Shown: positions 17,001 to 24,141 of the stretch, piece after piece
How positions within the stretch are numbered: position 1 is the stretch's first letter
Layout: every line of letters starts with the position of its first letter
From: Lysobacterales bacterium
GTDB taxonomy: Bacteria > Pseudomonadota > Gammaproteobacteria > Xanthomonadales > Ahniellaceae
Assembly (NCBI GenBank): GCA_016721845.1
Contig: JADKHK010000013.1
Coordinates: 2,152,501 to 2,216,500 of the forward strand
Length of the DNA: 64,000 bases
Reading direction: 5' to 3'
The notes under the pieces: model-generated
Databases searched by the model: none
Told to the model about the DNA's origin: nothing
The model's input: only the letters and a program-made list of their open reading frames with translations
Position numbers and translations under genes: made by a program

Positions 17001-18700
17001 AAGTGATCCGCAGCATGGGCGAAGCGGTCTGCGTGACCGGTCTCGACTACCGCTTCACCTCGGTCAATGCGGCGTTCTCGCGCATCACCGGTTATGCCGA
17101 CCACGAAGTGATCGGCGTCGATGCCAGCATCCTCGACAGCGAGCAGCATCCGCGCGAGTTCTTCAACGAGCTGCGCACGACCATGAACCAGCGCGGCCAC
17201 TGGAGCGGCGAGCTGTGGCAACGGCGCAAGGACGGCGAGCAGTTCCTGTCCTGGCTCGAAATCAACGAAGTACGCGACGCCGGCGGCGAACGCACGCACT
17301 GGGTCGCGGTGATCTCGGACATCACCGACCGCAAGCGCGCCGAGCAGGAACTGCGCTATCTCGCGAACTACGACACCCTCACCGGCCTGCCGAACCGCAC
17401 CTTGTTGAGCGAACGCCTGGCACATGCGCTGATCCGCGCGCGCCGCCTCGGCACCAAGGTCGCGGTGCTGTTCCTCGACCTCGACCGGTTCAAGCACGTC
17501 AACGATTCGATGGGCCATGCCGCCGGTGACCGCCTGCTGAAGTCGGCGGCGGCACGCATCGTCACCAGCGTGCGCGAATCCGACACCGTCGCCCGCCTGG
17601 GCGGCGACGAGTTCACCGTGATCCTCGAAGACCTGCGCGATGCCGACGAGGCCGAGCGGGTCTCGCAAAAGATGCTGGTGGCCTTCGGCGCGCCGCTGGA
17701 AATCGATGGCCGCCAGGAAGTGGTGATCACGCCATCGATCGGCATCAGCCTGTACCCGGAACATGGCCAGCTGCCGACCGATCTGCTCAAGCACGCCGAC
17801 ACGGCGATGTACCACGCCAAGGATCGCGGCCGGAACACCTACCAGATCTACGACGACGCAATGGATACGCAGGTGCGCCTGCGCGCCAACCTCGCCAGCC
17901 AGCTTCAGCGCGCGATGGAGCGCAAGGAGTTGTCGCTGGTGTTCCAGCCGAAGATGTCGCTGGGCGAAAACCGCATCACCGGTGCCGAGGCGCTGCTGCG
18001 CTGGAACAACGGCACGCTGGGTTCGATCCCGCCCAACACCTTCATCCCGATCGCGGAGGAAACCGGCCTGATCGTCCCGATCGGCGACTGGGTGCTGCGC
18101 GAAGCCTGCCGCCAGATCGGGCGCTGGACCGAGGCCGGCCTGACCCTGCACACGATCGCGGTCAATGTTTCGGCCCTGCAGCTGTTCCGCGGCGACCTGG
18201 TGCGGCGTCTGCGCGAGATCCTGGCCGAGGCCCGGGTGCCGGCGCACCGACTGGAACTGGAGCTGACCGAATCGATGCTGATGGCGAATCCCGAACAGTC
18301 GATCGCCACGCTCACCCAGATCAAGGCGCTGGGCGTGCACCTGTCGGTCGACGATTTCGGCACCGGGTATTCGTCGCTGGCCTACCTGAAGCGGCTGCCG
18401 ATCGACACGCTCAAGATCGACAAGACCTTCGTCGGCGACCTGACCACCGATCCGGACGACGAGGCGATCGTCTCGACGGTGATCATGATGGCGCACTCGC
18501 TCGGCCTCGATGTCATCGCGGAAGGCGTCGAGACCAACGACCAGCTGCGCTATCTGGCCGAACAGAAGTGCGACGAGGTGCAGGGCAACCTGATCAGCGC
18601 GCCGCTCGATGCCGATCGCATCCTGCAATTCCTGCTCGATCGCCGCGCCCAGGCCGAACGCCGCATTCGCGGGCGCTTCCCGGCCGCGAGCAGCGATTGA
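14084..18700 (+). CDS. Membrane sensor: beta-propeller, PAS-PAS, GGDEF, EAL
   Basis: A 1538-residue protein. After a signal sequence (LATAALLFGLMLVAGQATA) come about 700 residues of repeated blades of the two-component regulator propeller type (recurring LWIGT and GLxRYD-like motifs), a Y_Y_Y-like domain, one membrane helix near residues 805-830, two PAS domains (about 842-958 and 972-1082), a GGDEF domain (GGDEF at 1173-1177, with RESD I-site five residues before) and an EAL domain (EAL at 1302-1304). ELTES, DDFGTG, KID and EGVE are all present, so both synthesis and hydrolysis of cyclic-di-GMP are possible. The propeller should face the periplasm. This input is usually attached to histidine kinases. 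The ligand is unknown. Confidence 0.93.
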   Translation: MLAPMEPITVAIKPSPERRRLATAALLFGLMLVAGQATAFERSHYFAPMSGNEELAQGTVNAVLQDHSGLMWIGTQGGLHRYDGQELLAYQHQADVEGSLPESFITALAETADGDLYIGTNRSGVVRLDRGNGQFVRIAGADVAGAAHDIVTALAADARHGLWIGSQFGLELLGRDGARVSVLALSGDAFRMVRDLAVCEDGNVLAATARGVYRVGAEAREAIRVNTDASVGDDIVAVHCGRDGSQWFATPHALFHLSGDEVRPRWTAQTDDRGTILDIAEDARGALWLARHGDGLMRIDPQSDDALLLAHDPRIAGSLPENSIRTLFVDRSGLLWVGGDLRGLSSTEPGGAVFGYLFDSSGASDELPGNNVRALLADGEHGLWIGTEGEGLKHYDFASRTFTAHRTAAMVAAGTDGSQAQRVTALADAGDGQIWVGTPLGLARFDPGTGLGTRLAVDPARGDALPDADIRALARGADGSLWIGTLAAGLVRYEPDRHRWERFAAASSGDAAGLWSSAVMAVHEDRGGRVWIGTLGGLNVYERATGRLYKIAPRNGDNAGLAGDMVRSILETGDGGIWIGTHSGLNQLLSYENGVARFRAYRISDGLANDTIYGLLDDGDGRIWASTNRGVLMLDPRSGEISNFTARDGLQGPEFNGGAQARIGGGKLAFGGTRGINWLLPSAAEISRYDVPLAFTSVQIGSKRRRIDDPVHFREVRLTADDRVLMLGFAALDFAAPERNRYRYRLLGYDEQWVDLGTRREVAFTNLGPGSYELEVLGSNHDGHFGTQPLTARVSVAPIWWQTTAARLAMGGLVALGVLGYAIWRRRTLASLRAQHDQLKLYSDRLSLALWASRDGFWDWDIVADRMFLSGPEEFLGGQRETTVSADVWRKHVVHKDDRDRVMAALETHVAGERDHYEAEYRVYTTNRRIAWIVARGRASERDANGRALRIAGTFRDISLERERDRDRRIAQEVIRSMGEAVCVTGLDYRFTSVNAAFSRITGYADHEVIGVDASILDSEQHPREFFNELRTTMNQRGHWSGELWQRRKDGEQFLSWLEINEVRDAGGERTHWVAVISDITDRKRAEQELRYLANYDTLTGLPNRTLLSERLAHALIRARRLGTKVAVLFLDLDRFKHVNDSMGHAAGDRLLKSAAARIVTSVRESDTVARLGGDEFTVILEDLRDADEAERVSQKMLVAFGAPLEIDGRQEVVITPSIGISLYPEHGQLPTDLLKHADTAMYHAKDRGRNTYQIYDDAMDTQVRLRANLASQLQRAMERKELSLVFQPKMSLGENRITGAEALLRWNNGTLGSIPPNTFIPIAEETGLIVPIGDWVLREACRQIGRWTEAGLTLHTIAVNVSALQLFRGDLVRRLREILAEARVPAHRLELELTESMLMANPEQSIATLTQIKALGVHLSVDDFGTGYSSLAYLKRLPIDTLKIDKTFVGDLTTDPDDEAIVSTVIMMAHSLGLDVIAEGVETNDQLRYLAEQKCDEVQGNLISAPLDADRILQFLLDRRAQAERRIRGRFPAASSD

Positions 18701-18732
18701 CCCCGCTTCGACGTTTGCCCTAACGTCGCCGC

Positions 18733-18954
18733 ATGGAACCCTCGCCGACCCGCGAAGAACTGAAGGCCATCGCCACCCGCGTCGATCAGCTGATCGCGCT
18801 GTGCCAGCGCCTCGCCGAGGAAAATCGCAGCCTGCGCCAGAACCAGGAAGCGATGGTCAGCGAGCGCGCGAACCTGCTGGCCAAGAACGAACAGGCGCGT
18901 TCGCGCGTCGAGGCGATGATCGCGCGACTCAAATCGCTGGAGCAGAACCCGTGA
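18733..18954 (+). CDS. TIGR02449-type small coiled-coil protein (ZapB-like)
   Basis: A 73-residue protein that is almost entirely heptad coiled coil (VDQLIALCQRLAEENRSLRQ). It matches the small family encoded directly before zapA in Lysobacterales and pseudomonads. A role in Z-ring organisation is inferred from position and coiled-coil form. Its TGA overlaps the GTG start of zapA. Confidence 0.87.
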   Translation: MEPSPTREELKAIATRVDQLIALCQRLAEENRSLRQNQEAMVSERANLLAKNEQARSRVEAMIARLKSLEQNP

Positions 18955-19259
18955 GCGAACCGGTGTCGGTGTCGATCCTCGACCGCGAATATCTCGTGGC
19001 CTGCCCGCCCGAAGAGCGCGATGGCCTGCGTTCCGCGGCCAGCCTGCTGGATGGCCGACTGCGCGACCTGCGCAATGCTGCGCGCAATGCCACGCCGGAA
19101 CGCATCGCCGTGCTGGCGGCCTTGAACCTCGCGAACGAATTGCTGCAGCTGCGTTCGAAGTCGGGTTCATCCAATCATCTGGTCGACGCCGAACTCGCCG
19201 CGTTGCGCATTCGACTTGATGCGGCGCTGGGCAGCCTCCACAATACCCGGGCACCGTAA
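18951..19259 (+). CDS. zapA: Cell division protein ZapA
   Basis: A 102-residue FtsZ-associated protein that cross-links protofilaments. The N-terminal domain (VSVSILDREYLVACPPEERDG, then LRSAASLLDGRL) and the C-terminal helix (ERIAVLAALNLANELL) are typical. The start is a GTG that overlaps the preceding TGA, giving a coupled pair. The 6S RNA gene follows directly, as in many gammaproteobacteria. Confidence 0.93.
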   Translation: MSEPVSVSILDREYLVACPPEERDGLRSAASLLDGRLRDLRNAARNATPERIAVLAALNLANELLQLRSKSGSSNHLVDAELAALRIRLDAALGSLHNTRAP

Positions 19260-19264
19260 CTGCC

Positions 19265-19450
19265 GTGCCGTTGCGCGGACATTTATTGCCTTGTCCCATA
19301 TAGAAACCCCGGGGTCGCAGAGTTCGGTCGGTGTGCATGTCCGCTACGTGCGGAAAGCCTGAAGACCGACGCGCCATCCCACCTGATCCTCGGGATCAAG
19401 GGTTTGTCCGTGTGCGGTATCGGCGTTGCGGTGCACTTCTTCTCCCCGCC
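19265..19450 (+). ncRNA. ssrS: 6S RNA
   Basis: This is the regulatory RNA that mimics an open promoter and binds housekeeping RNA polymerase. The recognisable blocks are GTCGGTGTGCATGTCCGC with GCGGAAAGCCTGAAGACCGAC (about 19327-19371) and CCTGATCCTCGGGATCAAGG (about 19381-19402). These correspond in order to the conserved central bubble strands and 3' stem of E. coli 6S RNA. Position between zapA and fau agrees. The ends are approximate. Confidence 0.85.
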
Positions 19451-19470
19451 GTGAGCACGGACCGCCTGCA

Positions 19471-20073
19471 ATGAGCCACGGTGAACGCGACGAACTGCGA
19501 GACCGGATGCGTGAGCGACGCATGGCGCTGTCGCCTGCGGAGCGCATCGCGGCCGCGCGCGGCGTCGGCGAGCAGCTCGAACACCTGCCCGAATTCCTCA
19601 CCGATCTGCGCATCGGCGCGTACTGGGCGGTGCGTGGCGAATTGCCCTTGAGTCATGCCCTGCCGTCCCTGTTCCGACGGGGACAGATCGTGTTCCTGCC
19701 GGTGCTCGGCGCCGACCAGCGACTGCGTTTCGCACCTTGGTTGCCAGGTCAGGATCTCGCCGCAAACCGTTACGGCATCCCCGAACCCGAACAGAACGCC
19801 GCGAACGCGGTCGATCCGCACGCGCTCGATGTCGTGCTGGTGCCGCTGCTCGCCTTCGACCGTCGCGGCCATCGCCTCGGTTCGGGCGGCGGCTGGTACG
19901 ACCGCAGTTTCGCGTTTCTGGCCGACCTGCCGCGGCCTGCGCATTGCGTGCTGGTCGGCGTAGGCTACGCGTTCCAGGAAGTGCCGATGCTGCCGGTCGA
20001 GGCGCACGACGTCCGCCTCGACTTCATCGCCACCGAACGCGAACTGATCGACTGCAACCCGGCCACGCACTGA
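19471..20073 (+). CDS. fau: 5-formyltetrahydrofolate cyclo-ligase
   Basis: A 200-residue enzyme converting 5-formyl-THF to 5,10-methenyl-THF with ATP. It shows the basic N-terminal region (RDRMRERRMALSP), GAYWAVRGELP, the PLLAFDRRGHRLGSGGGWYDR signature with the ATP/phosphate glycine loop, and VGVGYAFQ. The ATG at 19471 (MSHGERDELR) fits the family. An upstream ATG at 19426 would start inside the 6S RNA. This zapA-ssrS-fau order is widely conserved. Confidence 0.94.
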   Translation: MSHGERDELRDRMRERRMALSPAERIAAARGVGEQLEHLPEFLTDLRIGAYWAVRGELPLSHALPSLFRRGQIVFLPVLGADQRLRFAPWLPGQDLAANRYGIPEPEQNAANAVDPHALDVVLVPLLAFDRRGHRLGSGGGWYDRSFAFLADLPRPAHCVLVGVGYAFQEVPMLPVEAHDVRLDFIATERELIDCNPATH

Positions 20074-20079
20074 ATCCGC

Positions 20080-20538
20080 ATGAACCACTGGCTCATCAAG
20101 TCCGAACCCGACGAATTCTCGATCGACCGCCTCGCCAAGGTGAAGCGCGAACCCTGGAGCGGCGTACGCAACTACCAGGCGCGCAACTACATGCGCGACG
20201 GCATGCAGCTCGGTGACGAGGTGTTCTTCTACCACTCGAATTGCGACACGCCCGGTATCGTCGGCTTGTGCACGGTCGCGAAGCTCGCCTATCCCGATCC
20301 GACCCAGTTCGACCCGGCGAGCGACTACTACGACGCCGCCAGCCCGCACGACAACCCGCGCTGGCTCTGCGTCGACGTCGCGTTCAAGCGCAAGCTCAAG
20401 CGCACCATCACGCTCGACGAGTTGAAGGCGATGGACGGGCTGGGCGAGTTCGCGCTGACGCGTCGCGGCAACCGCCTGTCGGTGCTGCCGGTGACCGCCG
20501 TGCAATGGACAAGGATTCTTTCGGTGGAGCAAGCATGA
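20080..20538 (+). CDS. EVE domain protein
   Basis: A 152-residue single EVE domain of the PUA-like fold. Typical motifs are the start NHWLIKSEPDEFS, WSGVRNYQARNYMRDGMQLGD and the VFFYHSNCDTPGIVGL strand. Members bind modified bases or nucleotides; the ligand here is unknown. It lies between fau and rpiA and its stop overlaps the rpiA start (ATGA). Confidence 0.92.
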   Translation: MNHWLIKSEPDEFSIDRLAKVKREPWSGVRNYQARNYMRDGMQLGDEVFFYHSNCDTPGIVGLCTVAKLAYPDPTQFDPASDYYDAASPHDNPRWLCVDVAFKRKLKRTITLDELKAMDGLGEFALTRRGNRLSVLPVTAVQWTRILSVEQA

Positions 20539-21182
20539 GCGTCGACAAAGAGAACGAGAAGCGACTGTCCGCCGAAGCGGCGATCGAATTCATCGAAGAG
20601 GGCATGACCGTCGGCGTCGGCACCGGTTCGACCGTAGCCTATTTCATCGAGGCGCTGGGCCGGATCAAGTCGCGCATCGAAGGCGCGGTATCGAGCAGCG
20701 ACCAGAGCACGGCGAAATTGAAGGCGCTCGGCATTCCGGTGCTGGACCTGAACCACACCGGCGACCTTGCACTCTATGTCGATGGCGCCGATGAATGCGA
20801 CCCGCACAATCGCCTGATCAAGGGCGGCGGCGCGGCCTTGACGCGCGAGAAGATCATTGCCGCCGCGTCGAAGAATTTTGTCTGCCTGATCGATGCCGCC
20901 AAACAAGTGAACGTGCTGGGCAAGTTCCCGCTGCCGGTGGAAGTGATCCCGATGGCGCGCAGCTATGTCGCGCGCCAGATCGTGAAGCTGGGTGGCCAGC
21001 CGGTGTGGCGCGACGGGGTCGTCACCGACAACGGCGGCCTGATCCTCGACGTGCACAACCTGAGCATCACCGATCCGCTGAAGCTCGAAGCCGAGATCAA
21101 CCAGATCACCGGCGTGATCGCGAACGGACTGTTTGCGAAGCGCGCCGCCGACGTGGTGATCGTGGGCGGCAAGAAGCGCTAG
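20535..21182 (+). CDS. rpiA: Ribose-5-phosphate isomerase A
   Basis: A 215-residue pentose-phosphate enzyme interconverting ribose-5-P and ribulose-5-P. It carries the phosphate loop GVGTGSTVAYFIE, SSSDQSTAKL, the catalytic-region DGADECDPHNRLIKGGGAALTREKI and DNGGLILDVHN. The ATG at 20535 overlaps the EVE gene stop and gives the normal length. Confidence 0.96.
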   Translation: MSVDKENEKRLSAEAAIEFIEEGMTVGVGTGSTVAYFIEALGRIKSRIEGAVSSSDQSTAKLKALGIPVLDLNHTGDLALYVDGADECDPHNRLIKGGGAALTREKIIAAASKNFVCLIDAAKQVNVLGKFPLPVEVIPMARSYVARQIVKLGGQPVWRDGVVTDNGGLILDVHNLSITDPLKLEAEINQITGVIANGLFAKRAADVVIVGGKKR

Positions 21183-21192
21183 TAGTGCCCTT

Positions 21193-21216
21193 GTGGGAGC
21201 GGGCTCTGTCCCGCGA
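21193..21216. repeat. Single REP element
   Basis: GTGGGAGCGGGCTCTGTCCC plus the following GCGA forms a short hairpin (GCGGG / CCCGC) with a GTGG head. It sits between the convergent rpiA and cNMP-binding/rhodanese genes. It differs from the doublet at 12077 in stem sequence, so it belongs to another REP subfamily. Confidence 0.65.
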
Positions 21217-21227
21217 TTCGATTCGAT

Positions 21228-22265
21228 CTACCGCTGCTTCATCATCGCCGCCAGACCACCCTGTAGCGCAAAGGCCGCGAAGCCGACCTTGCCGAGGATG
21301 AAAGCGGCCGCGGCGCTGCGTTCACCGGTGTTGCAATAGACAATGACGCTGCGGGTGCGATCGAGTTCATCGATGCGGTCGCGCAGGTTCAGCAAGGGGA
21401 TGTTGAGCGCACCCTTGATCGCCGCCTCCTCGAATTCGTCCTCGGTCCGCACGTCGAGCACCTGCGCCCCGGCGCGGCTCAACTCGGATGCCTTGGCCGA
21501 ATTCACCCAATCAACCACCGGCGGCGTCAGGATTTCGGCGAAGTCCTTGTTCGACAGGCGCATCAGCTTGCCGTCGGTCTTCATCGACACGGTGGCATTG
21601 CGCACCGACTTGGTCAGCAATGCGTCCTCGCCGAAGGTGTCGCCGCGGACCAGATAGGCGACCACCGATTCGTGGCCGTCGATCTGCTTCGAGACCTGCG
21701 CCGACCCTTCCTTGATGACGTAGAAATAGTCGGCCTCGTCGCCTTCGCGCACGATGATCTGGTCCTTCACCGCGATCACTTCTTCGAGGCGCTGGAACAG
21801 GCGCTCGACCGCGCCGGTCGGCATCTTGTGCAGGGCACGGTTGTGCAACAGGCGGAATACCCAACGGTTGCCGCCCGGATCCTGCGCGTAGTGCTTGAAC
21901 CCGACCGCCTTGGTGAGCTGATCGAAAATCATCACTTTCTCGGCATAGCGCCGGTCCAGCTTGAGCAGGGTCGCGGTCAGCGACTCGACCGTGGCCGTGA
22001 AGCGCCGCGGCTGCAGGTCGCCGAGCGCATAGCGGCCCTGCAGCGAGCTGCCGTCGGTGCTCTTGGTCTTGCCGTCCGGATAGTCGCCACGAACGACGCC
22101 GGCAGCGACATAGATGGTGTGGTCGTCGGTGTCTCCGGCGCGAAACAGCACGCTGCCCTTGCCGACTTCGATCTGTTCCGCTTCCTTCGCCAATTGCTCG
22201 ATGCACTCGCCACCGAGCTTGTCGAGCGGGTAGAACTTTGCGAGCACTGCAGCATCGACCGCCAT
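21228..22265 (-). CDS. Double cyclic-nucleotide-binding domain fused to rhodanese
   Basis: A 345-residue protein. Residues about 10-120 look like a degenerate cNMP-binding domain. Residues about 140-250 form a second, better preserved one, with RGDTFGEDALL and SVRNATV supplying the Glu and Arg of the phosphate-binding cassette. Residues about 255-345 are a rhodanese domain with the active-site loop YCNTGERS (Cys311). No DNA-binding helix-turn-helix is visible, so this is not a Crp-type regulator. Nucleotide-gated sulfur transfer is a reasonable inference. It is monocistronic and convergent with rpiA. Confidence 0.88.
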   Translation of the reverse strand: MAVDAAVLAKFYPLDKLGGECIEQLAKEAEQIEVGKGSVLFRAGDTDDHTIYVAAGVVRGDYPDGKTKSTDGSSLQGRYALGDLQPRRFTATVESLTATLLKLDRRYAEKVMIFDQLTKAVGFKHYAQDPGGNRWVFRLLHNRALHKMPTGAVERLFQRLEEVIAVKDQIIVREGDEADYFYVIKEGSAQVSKQIDGHESVVAYLVRGDTFGEDALLTKSVRNATVSMKTDGKLMRLSNKDFAEILTPPVVDWVNSAKASELSRAGAQVLDVRTEDEFEEAAIKGALNIPLLNLRDRIDELDRTRSVIVYCNTGERSAAAAFILGKVGFAAFALQGGLAAMMKQR

Positions 22266-22399
22266 CGGGCGCTCCCTGTCATCAGCCGGGTGATGGGCCG
22301 AGTGTAGACGCGCGACCGTAGGTGCGGAAGCCGTGGCGGCGTCGCGACCGCGAATATCGGTTGCATGAGCTAGTCTGCACGCCTTGCCGCGCGAGTCCG

Positions 22400-23506
22400 A
22401 TGCTGCACATTCCGCTCTATCAACCCGATCTCTCGGGCAATGAACGCGCCTACCTGCTGGAGGCGTTCGACAGCGGCTGGATTTCGTCGAAAGGTCGCTT
22501 CGTCGCCGCATTCGAGTCGGCGTTCGCGGTCCAGGTCGGCTTTGCTCACGCAATCAGCGTCTGCAACGGCACGGCGGCCCTGCATCTGGCCCTGCTCGCG
22601 CTCGGCATCGGGGTGGGCGACGAGGTGCTGGTGCCGACCCTGACCTATGTCGCGACGGTGAATGCCATTCGCCATGTCGGCGCGACGCCGGTATTCGTCG
22701 ATGCGGATGCGCAAACCTGGCAAATCGATGTCGCCGACGCGCGCCGTCGCATCTCGCCGCGCACCCGGGCCGCGCTTGCCGTGCATCTTTACGGCGGCAG
22801 TTGCGACCTGCACGCGTTGCGGTCGCTGTGCCGCGACCACGACCTGCGCCTGATCGAGGACTGCGCCGAAGCGATCGGCAATCGGTTTGACGGCGAACAT
22901 GTCGGTCGCGGCGCCGATGCCGCGACCTTCAGTTTCTTCGGCAACAAGACGCTGAGTACCGGCGAGGGCGGCATGGTCGTGTGCATGGACGACACCGTGG
23001 CCGATCGCGTGCGCCGGCTGCGCGGACAGGGGCTGGTGCCTGGGCACGAGTACTGGCACGACATCGCCGGCTACAACTACCGCATGACCAACCTCTGCGC
23101 GGCGATCGGGCTCGCGCAGCTCGAGCGGATCGCGACGACCTTGGCCAGCAAGCGGCGGCTCGATGCCCGCTATCGGTCGGCACTTGCCGGCAGCGCCTTG
23201 CGCTTCCAGTGCCACCACGACGACGACCAGCCCTCGCACTGGATGACCAGTGTGCTGACGCCCGAACCCGGGCAGCGTGATCCCCTGCGCGCGGCCCTGG
23301 CAGCCGCCGGCATCGAGACGCGGCCGTTGTTTTCGCCGGTGCATCTGATGCCGATGTACGACGGTCGGCGCGGCGCGTTTCCGGTCGCCGAGGATCTGTC
23401 CGGGCGTGGCCTGAATCTGCCAAGCTGGCCCGATCTTTCCGAGTCGCAGGTCGCCCACGTGACCGCGACCATCCTCGACCACTTGGAGCAACAGGGATGC
23501 GGGTGA
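22400..23506 (+). CDS. DegT/DnrJ/EryC1/StrS-family sugar aminotransferase
   Basis: A 368-residue PLP enzyme that aminates nucleotide-linked keto-sugars. Features are SGWISSKGRFVAAFE, CNGTAALHLALLALGIG, PTLTYVATVNAI, EDCAEAIGN and FSFFGNKTLSTGEGGM with the PLP lysine at Lys183. The C-terminus has RPLFSPVHLMPMY, typical of perosamine synthase-like members. It overlaps the next gene by 10 nt, forming the first gene of a three-gene cassette. The ketosugar-forming dehydratase is not in the window. Confidence 0.92.
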   Translation: MLHIPLYQPDLSGNERAYLLEAFDSGWISSKGRFVAAFESAFAVQVGFAHAISVCNGTAALHLALLALGIGVGDEVLVPTLTYVATVNAIRHVGATPVFVDADAQTWQIDVADARRRISPRTRAALAVHLYGGSCDLHALRSLCRDHDLRLIEDCAEAIGNRFDGEHVGRGADAATFSFFGNKTLSTGEGGMVVCMDDTVADRVRRLRGQGLVPGHEYWHDIAGYNYRMTNLCAAIGLAQLERIATTLASKRRLDARYRSALAGSALRFQCHHDDDQPSHWMTSVLTPEPGQRDPLRAALAAAGIETRPLFSPVHLMPMYDGRRGAFPVAEDLSGRGLNLPSWPDLSESQVAHVTATILDHLEQQGCG

Positions 23507-24141
23507 TGTTCGGTTCGCGCGGCTGCGCGCGCGATGCAGGCTGGCTATTGCACGAATCGCACCCCGATGCGCGGCTCGACGCGTTCGTCGCAGCCGATGG
23601 GGCGGCAGAAATCGGTACTCGCATCGGCGATGTCGCCATCATCAGCGAGCGCGACTGCTTCGAGCGCTGGGGTGAGCACGGGATCGACATCTATCTCGGC
23701 ATCGGCACATCGGCATTGCGCCGCGCCATCCGCAACAAGTGCCGGCATGCGCTGCCTGCGGGGCGGTATCCGAGCCTGGTGCATCCCTCGGTGCGCTTCG
23801 ATCGCCGCGATGGCGCGACGCGAATCGGCGAAGGCGCGATGATCTGTGCCGGCTCGACACTGACCACCGAGGTCACGGTCGGCGACTTCGCACACATCAA
23901 TCTGCATTGCACGGTGGCGCACTGTGCCGAGATCGGCGCCTTCGCGACCCTGTCCCCGGGCTGCCATGTTTCGGGCGGCGTCCACATCGGCGAAGCCTGC
24001 TTCCTCGGGGCCGGCGTGGTCGTGGCGGAAAACGTACGCATCGCGGCTGGCGCGATCATCGGCGCCGGCGCCACGGTCTTGCGCGACATCGACACCGCCG
24101 GCACCTACGTCGGCACGCCGGCGAGATTGATGCAACGATGA
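23497..24141 (+). CDS. NeuD/PglD-type hexapeptide-repeat acyltransferase
   Basis: A 214-residue protein with an N-terminal nucleotide-sugar-binding half and a C-terminal left-handed beta-helix of hexapeptide repeats (IGEGAMICAGS, VTVGDFAHINL, IGEACFLGAGVVVAE). The sequence HINLHCTVAH contains the catalytic-type histidines. It probably N-acylates the amino-sugar made by the upstream aminotransferase, as PglD does after PglE. It overlaps both neighbours, so the three genes are translated together. Confidence 0.88.
   Translation: MRVMFGSRGCARDAGWLLHESHPDARLDAFVAADGAAEIGTRIGDVAIISERDCFERWGEHGIDIYLGIGTSALRRAIRNKCRHALPAGRYPSLVHPSVRFDRRDGATRIGEGAMICAGSTLTTEVTVGDFAHINLHCTVAHCAEIGAFATLSPGCHVSGGVHIGEACFLGAGVVVAENVRIAAGAIIGAGATVLRDIDTAGTYVGTPARLMQR

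Noticed and set aside
15335..18628. 1097-codon open frame antisense to the sensor gene
   Set aside because: It covers exactly the conserved PAS-GGDEF-EAL coding region on the other strand; no motif and no start signal.
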